Below are positions 1 through 7,821 of a stretch of 47,806 nt of DNA, piece after piece. The notes below the pieces were generated by a model. That model had not been told where the DNA came from, did no database searches, and worked only from the letters and a program-made list of their open reading frames with translations. The DNA is from Chloroflexota bacterium (lineage in GTDB: Bacteria; Chloroflexota; Dormibacteria; Dormibacterales; Dormibacteraceae). The position numbers and the translations under genes were made by a program. Location: assembly GCA_005880795.1 (NCBI GenBank), contig VBGP01000028.1:1-47806 (forward strand), written 5' to 3'. Within the stretch, counting starts at the first letter, position 1. Every line of letters starts with the position of its first letter.

Positions 1-505
1 GAAGCCTGGTCACGGCGCGGTGCACGCGCGACTTCGCGGCCTTGGACGAGATCCCGAGAATCCGGCCGACCTCGCCCAGCGGCAGGTCGAGGTAGAAGAA
101 GAGGAAGAGGACGGCGCGGTCTGTTTCGGGGAGCTTGCCCATCTCCCGGTCGAGGTCGATCTGAAGGTCATGCCGCTCGTCGATCCCAGGCTCAGTTCGC
201 GTGAAGGCGTCGAGCCTGACGACCGACCACCAGCGGGTGCGTCGCACCGAGCGGCAGTGGTTGGCGACGATGGTGAGGAACCAGGGCCGGACCGCCGCCT
301 CTTTGCGCAGCCGGTCCAGGTTTCGCCAGGCTTTCAAGGTCGCCTCCTGTACAGCGTCCTGCGCCTCGTGCGGGTCGCGCAGAAACACCATCGCCAGCTT
401 GAACGCGGGGTTGATCAGAGGTCCGACGAGCGAATCGAACGCCAGTTCATCCCCCGCCCGGGCCGCCTGGATCAGCCCCGCCTCGTCCATCGAGACCGTG
501 CTCAC
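1..505 (-). CDS. ECF-type RNA polymerase sigma factor (3' end cut by window edge)
   Basis: Sigma-70 family factor that would direct RNA polymerase to a small regulon. Read on the minus strand, the N-terminus (MDEAGLIQAARAGDELAF) matches sigma region 2. The central DPHEAQDAVQEATLKAWRN segment is the region 2 core. LGEVGRILGISSKAAKSRVH near the edge is the helix-turn-helix of region 4. The gene runs off the window at base 1, so only about 168 codons are visible. Start choice is open: ATG at 490, or GTG at 505 or 508, which lies 6 nt behind a TAATAG hexamer (512-517). An in-frame stop just upstream excludes longer forms. No anti-sigma gene is visible in the window. It is divergent from the BNR protein gene. 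Confidence 0.85.
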   Translation of the reverse strand, partial: MSTVSMDEAGLIQAARAGDELAFDSLVGPLINPAFKLAMVFLRDPHEAQDAVQEATLKAWRNLDRLRKEAAVRPWFLTIVANHCRSVRRTRWWSVVRLDAFTRTEPGIDERHDLQIDLDREMGKLPETDRAVLFLFFYLDLPLGEVGRILGISSKAAKSRVHRAVTRL

Positions 506-561
506 CACCGCCTATTAGACGCGGCACGGAAGCCAAAGGTTCCGGCGATCAAGCTCGCATT

Positions 562-590
562 TTGAGTTCGCGTCCGATGGTCGCTAGAAT
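562..590 (+). promoter_or_regulatory. Predicted sigma-70-type promoter of the BNR protein gene
   Basis: TTGAGT at 562-567 and TAGAAT at 585-590 are separated by 17 nt, a near-consensus -35/-10 pair. The TTG at 562 could be misread as a start codon of the following gene. It is better explained as the -35 box, because the ribosome site and signal peptide lie further down. Confidence 0.6.
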
Positions 591-636
591 TTCGCCTCCT
601 GTTCCGGTGGGGGGTTTTTCAGTGGAGGGCAGTGCG

Positions 637-2112
637 TTGAGAACGTCCAGAAATGCGCTCGGCATCATCGTGGGGTTGGCGTTCGTGGTCACAATCTTCG
701 CCTCGCCGGCGGCCGGCGCTGCGGCGTCGTCTTCGTATCAGGCACCGACATGGTGGGAGAAAGGCCAGCGCCTGCTGCACGCCACGAGCCTGCCGCCGTG
801 CGGGACCTCGAGCGGCAACTTTTCAGAACGGACGAACGTTGACATGAGCAACGAGGCGACGCCGCAGAGCGAGACATCGATCGCGATCAATCCCGGCAAC
901 TCCAACCAGATCGTGGGTGGCTCCAACGAGATCTTCTGCCTGCCCATGCGCGGTTATTTCTCGACGCAAGGCGGCAAGAGCGGGTCCTGGCAAGCGGTCG
1001 ATCTGCCGCTGCCGCCGCCTCTGACGACCAACGGCCAGGACTTCGGATCCGATCCAGGTGTGGCCTGGGACACCCTGGGCAACGTCTACTACGTTTACAT
1101 CGTCGTCTTCTTCAACCGGTTCTTCAGCTCGATCCAGGGCACCGAGATGGCGGTCGCCCGATCGAGTGATCAGGGCAAGGACTGGACTGCGACCTTCTTC
1201 AACCAGAACGCCGGAACGGGGAAGTTCAACGACAAGCCGATGATCACTGTCGATACCAACCCGTCCAGCGCGCACTTGAACACCGTGTACGTGGCGTGGG
1301 ACAACGCCAGCTTCAACCAGGGCAAGTCCTCGAACAACGACGTAATTCTGGTCAGCAGTTCGTCCGACCAGGGCGCGACGTTCACCTCACCGGTCCCGGC
1401 GAGCCCGAGCCAGAGCGGACAGGCTGCAGTCATCGGAGCAGACCCGTTCGTAGCGCCGGACGGCACGCTTTTCGTGGCGTGGACCGACGCCATCAACCCG
1501 GCCATCAGAGTCGCCGCCTCGCATGACGGCGGCGTTTCGTTCGGTGCGCCGAGCCTCATTTCGACCACCAATGCCGTGTTCCAGACGCTTCCTCCTGCAC
1601 AGGCTCTACGCGGGGCCTTGATCTATCCGGCCTGCGCGGCGGACGCCGGCGCTCGCCTCTACTGCTCGTGGTCCGACGCGACAGCGTCGAGTGGCGTGGG
1701 CGTTTTCGTCTCCCACTCCGACGATGGCTCGAGCTGGACGGCGCCGGTGCGGGTCGATGATGCGACGGTCCTGAACGACCAGTTCAACCAGTGGCTCTCT
1801 GTCGACCCGATCACTCAAAACGTGGTGTTGACCTGGTACGACACTCGCAACGACTCGACCCGCAAGTCGACCAACTACTTCTTCAGCGAGTCGAAGAACC
1901 GCGGGGCCACCTTCTCGGCCAACCTGCAGGTGGCGACCGCCTCGACCGACGAGACGGTCACCGGCGCCAACCTCGGCAATCAGTACGGCGACTACGAGGG
2001 AGTCGCGGCCTTCGGTGGCTCAGTACACCCGATCTGGACTGACCGAAGGGCCAGCATCGCAGCTATCCCCGGCCTCGACGAGGAGATCTTCACCGCAACC
2101 ATCAAGGAGTAG
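637..2112 (+). CDS. Secreted Asp-box (BNR) repeat beta-propeller protein, sialidase-like fold
   Basis: Probable extracellular protein of about 491 residues. I chose the TTG at 637: GGAGGG (624-629) lies 7 nt upstream, and the product then begins MRTSRNALGIIVG followed by a hydrophobic stretch ending near ASPAAGA, a typical Sec signal peptide. Longer forms from GTG 622 or TTG 562 bury this signal. At least four Asp-box type motifs recur: SSDQGKDWT, SSDQGATFT, SHDGGVSFG and SDDGSSWT. These mark sialidase/neuraminidase-like propellers. I do not recognise the catalytic Arg triad and FRIP motif of true sialidases, so enzyme activity is not claimed. It stands alone between the sigma factor and deoC and might belong to that sigma factor's regulon (inference). 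Confidence 0.75.
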   Translation: MRTSRNALGIIVGLAFVVTIFASPAAGAAASSSYQAPTWWEKGQRLLHATSLPPCGTSSGNFSERTNVDMSNEATPQSETSIAINPGNSNQIVGGSNEIFCLPMRGYFSTQGGKSGSWQAVDLPLPPPLTTNGQDFGSDPGVAWDTLGNVYYVYIVVFFNRFFSSIQGTEMAVARSSDQGKDWTATFFNQNAGTGKFNDKPMITVDTNPSSAHLNTVYVAWDNASFNQGKSSNNDVILVSSSSDQGATFTSPVPASPSQSGQAAVIGADPFVAPDGTLFVAWTDAINPAIRVAASHDGGVSFGAPSLISTTNAVFQTLPPAQALRGALIYPACAADAGARLYCSWSDATASSGVGVFVSHSDDGSSWTAPVRVDDATVLNDQFNQWLSVDPITQNVVLTWYDTRNDSTRKSTNYFFSESKNRGATFSANLQVATASTDETVTGANLGNQYGDYEGVAAFGGSVHPIWTDRRASIAAIPGLDEEIFTATIKE

Positions 2113-2129
2113 CCTTCAGGGCGCCGTCG

Positions 2130-2135
2130 CATAAT
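2130..2135 (+). promoter_or_regulatory. Candidate -10 box 7 nt before the deoC start
   Basis: CATAAT lies exactly 7 nt upstream of the deoC ATG at 2143, a spacing that would start transcription at or next to the A of the start codon (leaderless mRNA). No good -35 element is visible. Confidence 0.4.
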
Positions 2136-2142
2136 CGCATCC

Positions 2143-3066
2143 ATGGCGACGGCGCTCTCCCTCACCCACCTCGGCTCGCTCATGCGCGGGGTCCGCAGCG
2201 TGGACGAGGTGGGCGCGGACGAGCGGGCCGCGGCCCTGGCCAAACGCTCGATCAAGAAGTCCTCGAAGCTCTGGGCGCTGGACCTGGCCGTGCGATGCAT
2301 GGACCTCACGACGCTCGAGGGCGCCGACACCCCCGGCAAGGTTGCCGCGATGTGCGCCAAGGCAATCCGCCCCAAGCCCGGCGACCCGACGATTCCGTCG
2401 GTGGCGGCGGTGTGCGTGTACCCGCTGCGAATCGCCGACTGTGTGGAGCACCTCCGCGGAAGCAACGTGCGCATCGCATCGGTCGCCACCGCCTTTCCCT
2501 CGGGCCAGAGCTTCACCTCGATCAAGGTCGCGGAGACCGAGGAGGCGGTGAGGGCCGGCGCGCATGAGATCGACATGGTCATCGACCGCGGCGCTTTCCT
2601 GTCCGGCGACTACCAGCGCGTGTATGACGAGATCGTCGCGGTGAAAGAGGCATGCGGCCCCGCGCACCTCAAGGTGATCCTCGAGACGGGCGAGCTCGGC
2701 ACCTACGATGCCGTGCGCCGCGCGAGCATCCTCGCCATGGCGGCCGGGGCCGATTTCATCAAGACCTCGACCGGCAAGGTGCAGCCGGCTGCGACGCTCC
2801 CCGTCGCGCTCGTGATGATGGAGTCGATCCGCGACTTCGTCCGCGAGACGGGTCAGCCGGTCGGCTTCAAGGCCGCGGGGGGAATTCGCACCGCCAAGCA
2901 GGCGATCGCCTATCTCGTGTTGACGTACGAGACATTGGGTCCGGACTGGATGACTCCCGACCGGCTGCGACTCGGCGCGTCGACGCTGCTCAACGATGTG
3001 CTGATGCAGATCGACAAGGAGCGCACCGGCGCCTACCAGTCCCCGGACTACTTCACGATCGACTGA
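2143..3066 (+). CDS. deoC: Deoxyribose-phosphate aldolase
   Basis: Cytoplasmic class I aldolase that splits 2-deoxyribose-5-phosphate into glyceraldehyde-3-phosphate and acetaldehyde. It has 307 residues, with the long N-terminal part seen in the larger DeoC group. The Schiff-base lysine is in FIKTSTGK (Lys207), the proton-relay lysine in GFKAAGGIR (Lys243), and the conserved acid in HEIDMVI (Asp144). Its stop overlaps the next start by one base (TGATG), so it is translationally coupled to the aldehyde dehydrogenase that would consume the acetaldehyde. It belongs with the nucleoside phosphorylases downstream, which supply deoxyribose-1-phosphate. The phosphopentomutase needed in between is not in this window. 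Confidence 0.95.
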   Translation: MATALSLTHLGSLMRGVRSVDEVGADERAAALAKRSIKKSSKLWALDLAVRCMDLTTLEGADTPGKVAAMCAKAIRPKPGDPTIPSVAAVCVYPLRIADCVEHLRGSNVRIASVATAFPSGQSFTSIKVAETEEAVRAGAHEIDMVIDRGAFLSGDYQRVYDEIVAVKEACGPAHLKVILETGELGTYDAVRRASILAMAAGADFIKTSTGKVQPAATLPVALVMMESIRDFVRETGQPVGFKAAGGIRTAKQAIAYLVLTYETLGPDWMTPDRLRLGASTLLNDVLMQIDKERTGAYQSPDYFTID

Positions 3067-4538
3067 TGGCTCTCACGAAAAAGCAGACCGCTGAGCTGGC
3101 GAAGCAGGTCTTCGAATACGCCCCGGCCCCGGAGTCGATCGACCACGTCAAGATCCAGCCGCGCTACGGCCTGTTCATCGGCGGCCGCATGGTCGAAGGG
3201 CACAGCAAGAAGCGCTTCCCGACGATCAACCCCGCGACCGAGACCAAGCTTGCCGAGGTGGTCGAGGCCGATGACGTCGACGTCGACCGCGCGGTGAAGG
3301 CGGCGGACAAGGCTTTCGATTCGTGGGCTCACCTCGCGCCATCGCAGCGCGCCCGCTACCTGTTCCGCATCTCGCGCCTGATCCAGGAGCGCTCGCGCGA
3401 GCTGGCGGTCGTCGAAACGATGGACGGCGGCAAGCCGATCAAGGAGTCCCGCGACGTCGACATCCCGCTGGCCGCGGCCCACTTCTTCTATTACGCGGGC
3501 TGGGCCGACAAGCTCGAGTGGGCGTTTCCCAACCGCAAGCCGAAGCCGATCGGCGTCGCGGGCCAGGTCATTCCCTGGAACTTCCCGCTCCTGATGCTCG
3601 CGTGGAAGATCGCGCCCGCCCTCGCGGCCGGCAACACTGTCGTCCTCAAACCGGCGGAGACGACGCCGCTGTCGGCGATGGTTTTTGCGGAGATCTGCAT
3701 GCAGGCGGACCTGCCGCCTGGCGTCGTCAACATCGTCACCGGCGCGGGCAAGACCGGGTCGCTGGTCGTCACCCACCCCGACGTGAAGAAGGTCGCATTC
3801 ACCGGCTCGACCGAGGTCGGCAAGCTCATCCAGCGCAGCATCGCGGGCAGTGGCAAACGGCTGACCCTGGAACTGGGTGGCAAGGCGGCCAACATCGTGT
3901 TCGAGGACGCGCCGCTCGACCAGGCCGTCGAAGGCATCATCAACGGCATCTACTTCAACCAGGGCCACGTGTGCTGCGCGGGCAGCCGGCTGCTGGTCCA
4001 GGAGTCGATCGCCGAGCCTCTCCTCGAGAAGCTCAAGCGCCGCCTCTCCACCCTTCGCCTTGGCGACCCGCTCGACAAGAACACGGACATCGGCGCCATC
4101 AACTCGAAAGCGCAGCTCGAGAGGATCCAGGGCCTCGTGGAGTCGGGAATCGAAGAAGGCGCTGAGCTCTATCAGCCCGACTGCGTCCTCCCCGAGCGCG
4201 GCTTCTGGTTCCCGCCGACGCTGTTCACCAACGTCTCGCAGTCGTACCGCATCGCTCGCGAGGAGATCTTCGGGCCGGTGCTGTCGGTGCTGACCTTCCG
4301 CACGCCGAACGAGGCGGTCGAGAAGGCGAACAACACGCCGTACGGCTTGTCCGCGGGTGTCTGGACTGACAAGGGCTCGCGGATCCTGTGGATGGCGGAG
4401 CGCCTGCGGGCCGGGGTGGTGTGGGCCAACACATTCAATCGCTTCGATCCCACCTCGCCATTCGGCGGGTACAAGGAATCCGGATTTGGCCGCGAGGGCG
4501 GCGTCCACGGCCTGCTGCCCTACCTCGAGCTGAACTGA
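3066..4538 (+). CDS. NAD(P)-dependent aldehyde dehydrogenase (full length)
   Basis: Oxidises an aldehyde to the acid. Behind deoC the likely substrate is acetaldehyde from deoxyribose breakdown (inference from context). The 490-residue length is normal for the family. Visible signatures are the VIPWNFPLL loop, LKPAETTPLS at the coenzyme site, FTGSTEVG of the Rossmann fold, the general base Glu in LTLELGGKAAN, the nucleophile Cys in NQGHVCCAGSR, and EEIFGPVLSV in the C-terminal half. The ATG at 3066 overlaps the deoC stop by one base. Upstream extension of the open frame into deoC is not a real N-terminus. Its own stop overlaps the next start in the same way, so the three genes form a coupled operon. 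Confidence 0.93.
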   Translation: MALTKKQTAELAKQVFEYAPAPESIDHVKIQPRYGLFIGGRMVEGHSKKRFPTINPATETKLAEVVEADDVDVDRAVKAADKAFDSWAHLAPSQRARYLFRISRLIQERSRELAVVETMDGGKPIKESRDVDIPLAAAHFFYYAGWADKLEWAFPNRKPKPIGVAGQVIPWNFPLLMLAWKIAPALAAGNTVVLKPAETTPLSAMVFAEICMQADLPPGVVNIVTGAGKTGSLVVTHPDVKKVAFTGSTEVGKLIQRSIAGSGKRLTLELGGKAANIVFEDAPLDQAVEGIINGIYFNQGHVCCAGSRLLVQESIAEPLLEKLKRRLSTLRLGDPLDKNTDIGAINSKAQLERIQGLVESGIEEGAELYQPDCVLPERGFWFPPTLFTNVSQSYRIAREEIFGPVLSVLTFRTPNEAVEKANNTPYGLSAGVWTDKGSRILWMAERLRAGVVWANTFNRFDPTSPFGGYKESGFGREGGVHGLLPYLELN

Positions 4539-5344
4539 TGGACGTTCGCAAGACGTACAAGCTCTTCGTCAACGGCGAGTTCGTCCGCTCGGAGTCCGGC
4601 CGGGCCTACCGGCCGGATGGCAACGTGAACGTGCCGCGCGGCTCGCGCAAGGACCTGCGCGACGCGGTCCGCGCCGCGCGCACCGCATTCCCGGCATGGT
4701 CAGGGAGGACCGCGATGAACCGCGGCCAGATCCTCTATCGGGCGGCCGAGATGCTTGACGGCCGTGGGTCGCAGTTCATCGAGCTGCTGGGTGGCGGCGC
4801 GCGCGCTCGGCGGGAGCTGGACCAGGCGGTCGAGACCCTGGTCTGGTACGCGGGCTGGACCGACAAGCTGTCCCAGGTCACCGGCACCGTGAACCCGGTC
4901 TCCGGACCCTACTTCAACTTCACGATCCCGGAGCCGACCGGCGTGGTTGGAATCGTCGCGCCCGAAGACGACGCGCTCGGAGGACTGGTGCGGCGCATCG
5001 CTCCCGCGCTTTGCGGAGGCAACGTGGTGGTCGCGCTCGCCGCCGAATCGCATCCGCTCGCCGCGCTCACGCTGGCCGAGGTGCTGGCCACCAGCGATCT
5101 GCCGGGCGGGGTGGTCAACATCCTGAGCGGGCAGCGCAAGGAATTGATTCCGTGGCTGGCCGCGCACATGGACGTGAACGCGATCGATGTGGCCGGCTGC
5201 ACCGGCGACGAAATCAAATCAATCGAGGAAGCGGCGGCAGGCAACGTAAAGCGTGTGATCAAAGTCGCCGCGACCGAACGAAGCCCTTACCTGGTCTCCG
5301 CATTCATGGAGATGAAGACGGTCTGGCACCCGATCGGGGTATAG
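4538..5344 (+). CDS. Domain-deleted aldehyde dehydrogenase homologue lacking the catalytic domain
   Basis: A 268-residue ALDH relative. The N-terminal half follows the family: KLFVNGEFVRSESG, RGQILYRAAEMLDGR, EPTGVVGIVAPEDDALGG and LPGGVVNILSG. After the segment aligning with the ELGGK region (here NVKRVIKVAA) it jumps to a tail like the oligomerisation strand at ALDH C-termini (SAFMEMKTVWHP). The roughly 200 residues holding the nucleophile Cys are absent, and the Glu of ELGGK is not conserved. The frame is intact and the start overlaps the previous stop by one base, so it looks maintained rather than decaying. It may be a non-catalytic partner of the full-length enzyme. It ends with TAG, so it is not a Sec readthrough case. 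Confidence 0.8.
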   Translation: MDVRKTYKLFVNGEFVRSESGRAYRPDGNVNVPRGSRKDLRDAVRAARTAFPAWSGRTAMNRGQILYRAAEMLDGRGSQFIELLGGGARARRELDQAVETLVWYAGWTDKLSQVTGTVNPVSGPYFNFTIPEPTGVVGIVAPEDDALGGLVRRIAPALCGGNVVVALAAESHPLAALTLAEVLATSDLPGGVVNILSGQRKELIPWLAAHMDVNAIDVAGCTGDEIKSIEEAAAGNVKRVIKVAATERSPYLVSAFMEMKTVWHPIGV

Positions 5345-5347
5345 GCG

Positions 5348-6295
5348 TCAGGCATCCGCTCGCGTTGGTATCCGCCCGATCGCGGCTACGAACAAGTCCC
5401 AGAAAGCCCCATCGTCGATGCTGGTGCCGACCATCGCGTTCGGAGTCACGGCGGCGCGCATCCGAAAGTCGGTCACCGTCATGCCTCTTGTGAACTCCCC
5501 GGCGAGCTCAACCTCGACCCGCGCCTCCTTGCAGCTCACAAACTCGGGCCTGGCCACGCGCGCGACGGCGCACGGGTCGTGCACGTGCGGCGACGCGGTG
5601 CCGAACTCATGCAGCTGCCGGTCCCGATAGAAACCCAACATACCTACGACCGCAGCCGCAAGCCCCGTCCCAAGCGCTGCGATCCTGGCCAGCACCTCAG
5701 CGGTCGCGTTCGCCATGTGGGTCACGTCGAGGCCGATCATCGTGAGCGGCCAGCCCGCCGTGAACACCGCCGCAGCGGCCTCCGGGTCGACATAAACATT
5801 GAATTCCGCGGCGGGCGTGACGTTGCCGCGGGTGTAGGAGCCCCCCATCAGAACGACCTCTCGAACGCGATCGGCGATCCGCGGCTCCCTACGCAGCGCC
5901 ATCGCGATGTTGGTGAGCGGCCCGGTCGGCACCAGGGTGATCTCGCCCGGTGCCGCCATCACGAGCTCGATGATGAGGTCGACGGCATGCTCGGAGATCA
6001 CGTGCACCGTAGGCTCGGCCCACGTGTGGCCCTGTAGGCCGGTCGTGCCATGGATCTCGGTTGCGGTCACGAGCGGGCGAACGAGCGGCGCCGAGCAGCC
6101 CGCCGCGAGAGGGACATCGGTGATGCCGGCCAACGTGCAGACCCGGCGAGCGTTCAGCGTGGTCAGGTCGAGTGTGTGGTTGCCCGCGACCGTCGTGATG
6201 GCGGCAAGTTCGACCTCGGGCGTCCCGCGCGCCAGGAGGATGGCCATCGCGTCGTCATGGCCCGGGTCGCAGTCGAGGATGATGCGCCTCGTCAA
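5348..6295 (-). CDS. Inosine/uridine-preferring nucleoside hydrolase family protein
   Basis: Hydrolyses the N-glycosidic bond of ribonucleosides to free base and ribose. The 315-residue protein starts MTRRIILDCDPGHDDAMA, with the Asp cluster DCDPGHDDA that binds Ca2+ and ribose. It also carries LVPTGPLTNIA, VVLMGGSYTRGN, the N-V-D segment EFNVYVDPEAA, and the late HVHDPCAV element with the His used for leaving-group activation in pyrimidine-type enzymes. Base preference cannot be read from sequence. Its ATG overlaps the stop of the ribokinase gene by 4 nt (ATGA), so ribose released here is passed to the kinase made from the same transcript. It converges on the deoC operon with 3 nt between stops. 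Confidence 0.9.
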   Translation of the reverse strand: MTRRIILDCDPGHDDAMAILLARGTPEVELAAITTVAGNHTLDLTTLNARRVCTLAGITDVPLAAGCSAPLVRPLVTATEIHGTTGLQGHTWAEPTVHVISEHAVDLIIELVMAAPGEITLVPTGPLTNIAMALRREPRIADRVREVVLMGGSYTRGNVTPAAEFNVYVDPEAAAAVFTAGWPLTMIGLDVTHMANATAEVLARIAALGTGLAAAVVGMLGFYRDRQLHEFGTASPHVHDPCAVARVARPEFVSCKEARVEVELAGEFTRGMTVTDFRMRAAVTPNAMVGTSIDDGAFWDLFVAAIGRIPTRADA

Positions 6296-7197
6296 GCCTT
6301 GGCCCGGCTGAACGTGCTTTCGAGATCGATGTCAAACAGCCGCTTGAGATCGTCCGGCCACGGAAGCGAGGGTCGGGCTCCGACCTTGGTCACCGCGGCC
6401 GCGCCCGCCGCGCCACCCAGCCGGACGGCGTCAGCGATGCTCGATCCGCGCGCCAGAGAGAAGGCAGCGGCTCCGACCATCGCGTCACCGGCGGCGGTGC
6501 TGTCGACGGCGTCGACCCGCAGTGGATCGATGCGCGTGGGGCGGCTATTCTCGTAAAGGATCGCGCCTTCCGCTCCGAGGGTGACGGCGAGGGCACGCAC
6601 AGAGCGTTGCAGCGTGGCTCGGCCCAGCTCTTCGGCCTCGCCTTCGTTGACGATGAGCAGGTCGACCTCAGGCACTGGCAAACCCACCATCGCAGCACTT
6701 GGTGCCGCATTCAAGATCACGCGCGCGCCCGCATCGTGCGCCGCACTGATCGCGGAGAGGACCGCGGGCATGGGTATCTCGAGCTGCAGGACGACCACGT
6801 CGGTTGAACGAAGCACGTCTCGCAGCCGCCTGACCTCTTCATCGCCTACCGCCGAGTTGGCGCCTGGTGCCACCGTAATCTGGTTCTGACCGCTCTTGTC
6901 GACGACGATCAATGCGGCCCCGCTTGGTTGTGCGGGATCGACAGTGACGCACGAGATGTCAACGTGGTCGTCCTTCAAGCCAGCAATCAGCTCGGCTCCG
7001 AAGAGGTCATTGCCTACCCGTCCGATCATCTTGACCGAGGCGCCAAGCCGCGCGGCCGCGATCGCCTGGTTGGCGCCTTTGCCACCGTGAATCGTGAGAA
7101 GGCGATCACCGAGCACGGTATCGCCGGGGCGCGGAAGGTTCGACACGTGCACCGCGAGGTCCATGTTGATGCTGCCCAGCACGACCACGCCGCCCAT
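6292..7197 (-). CDS. rbsK: Ribokinase (PfkB family)
   Basis: Phosphorylates D-ribose to ribose-5-phosphate with ATP. The 301-residue protein from the ATG at 7197 has the PfkB N-terminal signature around GGKGANQAIAAARLGA, the substrate-binding GSINMDL start, and the C-terminal signature VDSTAAGDAMVGA, which carries the catalytic Asp of the anion hole (GAGD is replaced here by AAGD). The longer open frame to 7368 has no family similarity and overlaps hpt, so I rejected it. It is the first gene of a two-gene operon with the nucleoside hydrolase. The start lies 42 bp from the divergent hpt start. A CAGTAT hexamer (minus strand, 7204-7209) lies 6 nt upstream of the ATG. Confidence 0.92.
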   Translation of the reverse strand: MGGVVVLGSINMDLAVHVSNLPRPGDTVLGDRLLTIHGGKGANQAIAAARLGASVKMIGRVGNDLFGAELIAGLKDDHVDISCVTVDPAQPSGAALIVVDKSGQNQITVAPGANSAVGDEEVRRLRDVLRSTDVVVLQLEIPMPAVLSAISAAHDAGARVILNAAPSAAMVGLPVPEVDLLIVNEGEAEELGRATLQRSVRALAVTLGAEGAILYENSRPTRIDPLRVDAVDSTAAGDAMVGAAAFSLARGSSIADAVRLGGAAGAAAVTKVGARPSLPWPDDLKRLFDIDLESTFSRAKA

Positions 7198-7224
7198 GCG
7201 GCAATACTGCACCGCGGACGTCTT

Positions 7225-7230
7225 TAGAAT
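7225..7230 (+). promoter_or_regulatory. Candidate -10 box 9 nt before hpt
   Basis: TAGAAT, five of six matches to consensus, ends 9 nt before the hpt ATG at 7240, in a 42 bp divergent gap. A leader long enough to hold a ribosome-binding site is not possible with this element, so a leaderless or nearly leaderless mRNA is inferred. No -35 is evident. Confidence 0.45.
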
Positions 7231-7239
7231 TGCACTTGC

Positions 7240-7821
7240 ATGACTGAGGTCCTGACCCAGCCGGCCCCGATCGAGGTTGAGGGTCCCGGCCTGGACAGGG
7301 CCAGCACCGGCAAGCCCATGATCACCGCCGACCGCATCGCCCGGCGCGTGCGGAGACTCGGGCGGCACATCTCAGACGTCTACGCGGATATCGATACCCC
7401 GCTTGTGATGGTGGTGATCCTCAAGGGTGCGACCGTGTTCGCGGCCGACCTCCTCCGCAGCCTCAGCATCCCGGCCGAGCTCGAGTTCGTGCGCGCGTCG
7501 AGCTATCCGACCGGCACGTCTAGCAACGGCAAGCTTCGCCTGGCCCACATGGTGGAAGGACCGCTGGTCGGACGGCACGTGCTGCTCGTCGAGGACATCA
7601 TCGACTCGGGCGTCACGGTCAACGCGGTGGCGAGGCGCATCCGGCGCCTCGGCGCGGCGTCGGTCCGGCTCGCGGCCATGCTCGACCGCCCCGCGCGGCG
7701 GCAGGTTGACGTGAAGATCGATTTCACAGGCTTCGTCATCCCCGACCGTTTCGTGATCGGCTACGGCCTCGACTACGCCGGGCTGTATCGCGAGCTGCCC
7801 CACATCTATTCGCTGACATAG
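7240..7821 (+). CDS. hpt: Hypoxanthine phosphoribosyltransferase
   Basis: Salvages hypoxanthine (and possibly guanine) with PRPP to the nucleoside monophosphate. The 193-residue protein has the type I PRTase PRPP loop VLLVEDIIDSGVT, the early LKGATVFAADLLR segment, the EFVRASSYP loop region, and VIGYGLDYAGLYRELPHIY, the conserved C-terminal end of bacterial HPRT. The N-terminal 25 residues extend past the usual start and could be trimmed if an internal start is used. Its TAG stop (7819-7821) overlaps the presumed start of the adenosine deaminase, so inosine-derived hypoxanthine and the deaminase step are coupled. Confidence 0.93.
   Translation: MTEVLTQPAPIEVEGPGLDRASTGKPMITADRIARRVRRLGRHISDVYADIDTPLVMVVILKGATVFAADLLRSLSIPAELEFVRASSYPTGTSSNGKLRLAHMVEGPLVGRHVLLVEDIIDSGVTVNAVARRIRRLGAASVRLAAMLDRPARRQVDVKIDFTGFVIPDRFVIGYGLDYAGLYRELPHIYSLT

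Noticed and set aside
562-636. Extended N-terminus of the BNR protein from TTG 562
   Set aside because: 562-567 is better read as a -35 box. Ribosome site and signal peptide support TTG 637.
3048-4508. 486-codon minus-strand open frame opposite the first ALDH gene
   Set aside because: Arg/Asp/Leu-rich shadow of the ALDH coding strand in a GC-rich genome; no family similarity and the opposite strand is clearly real.
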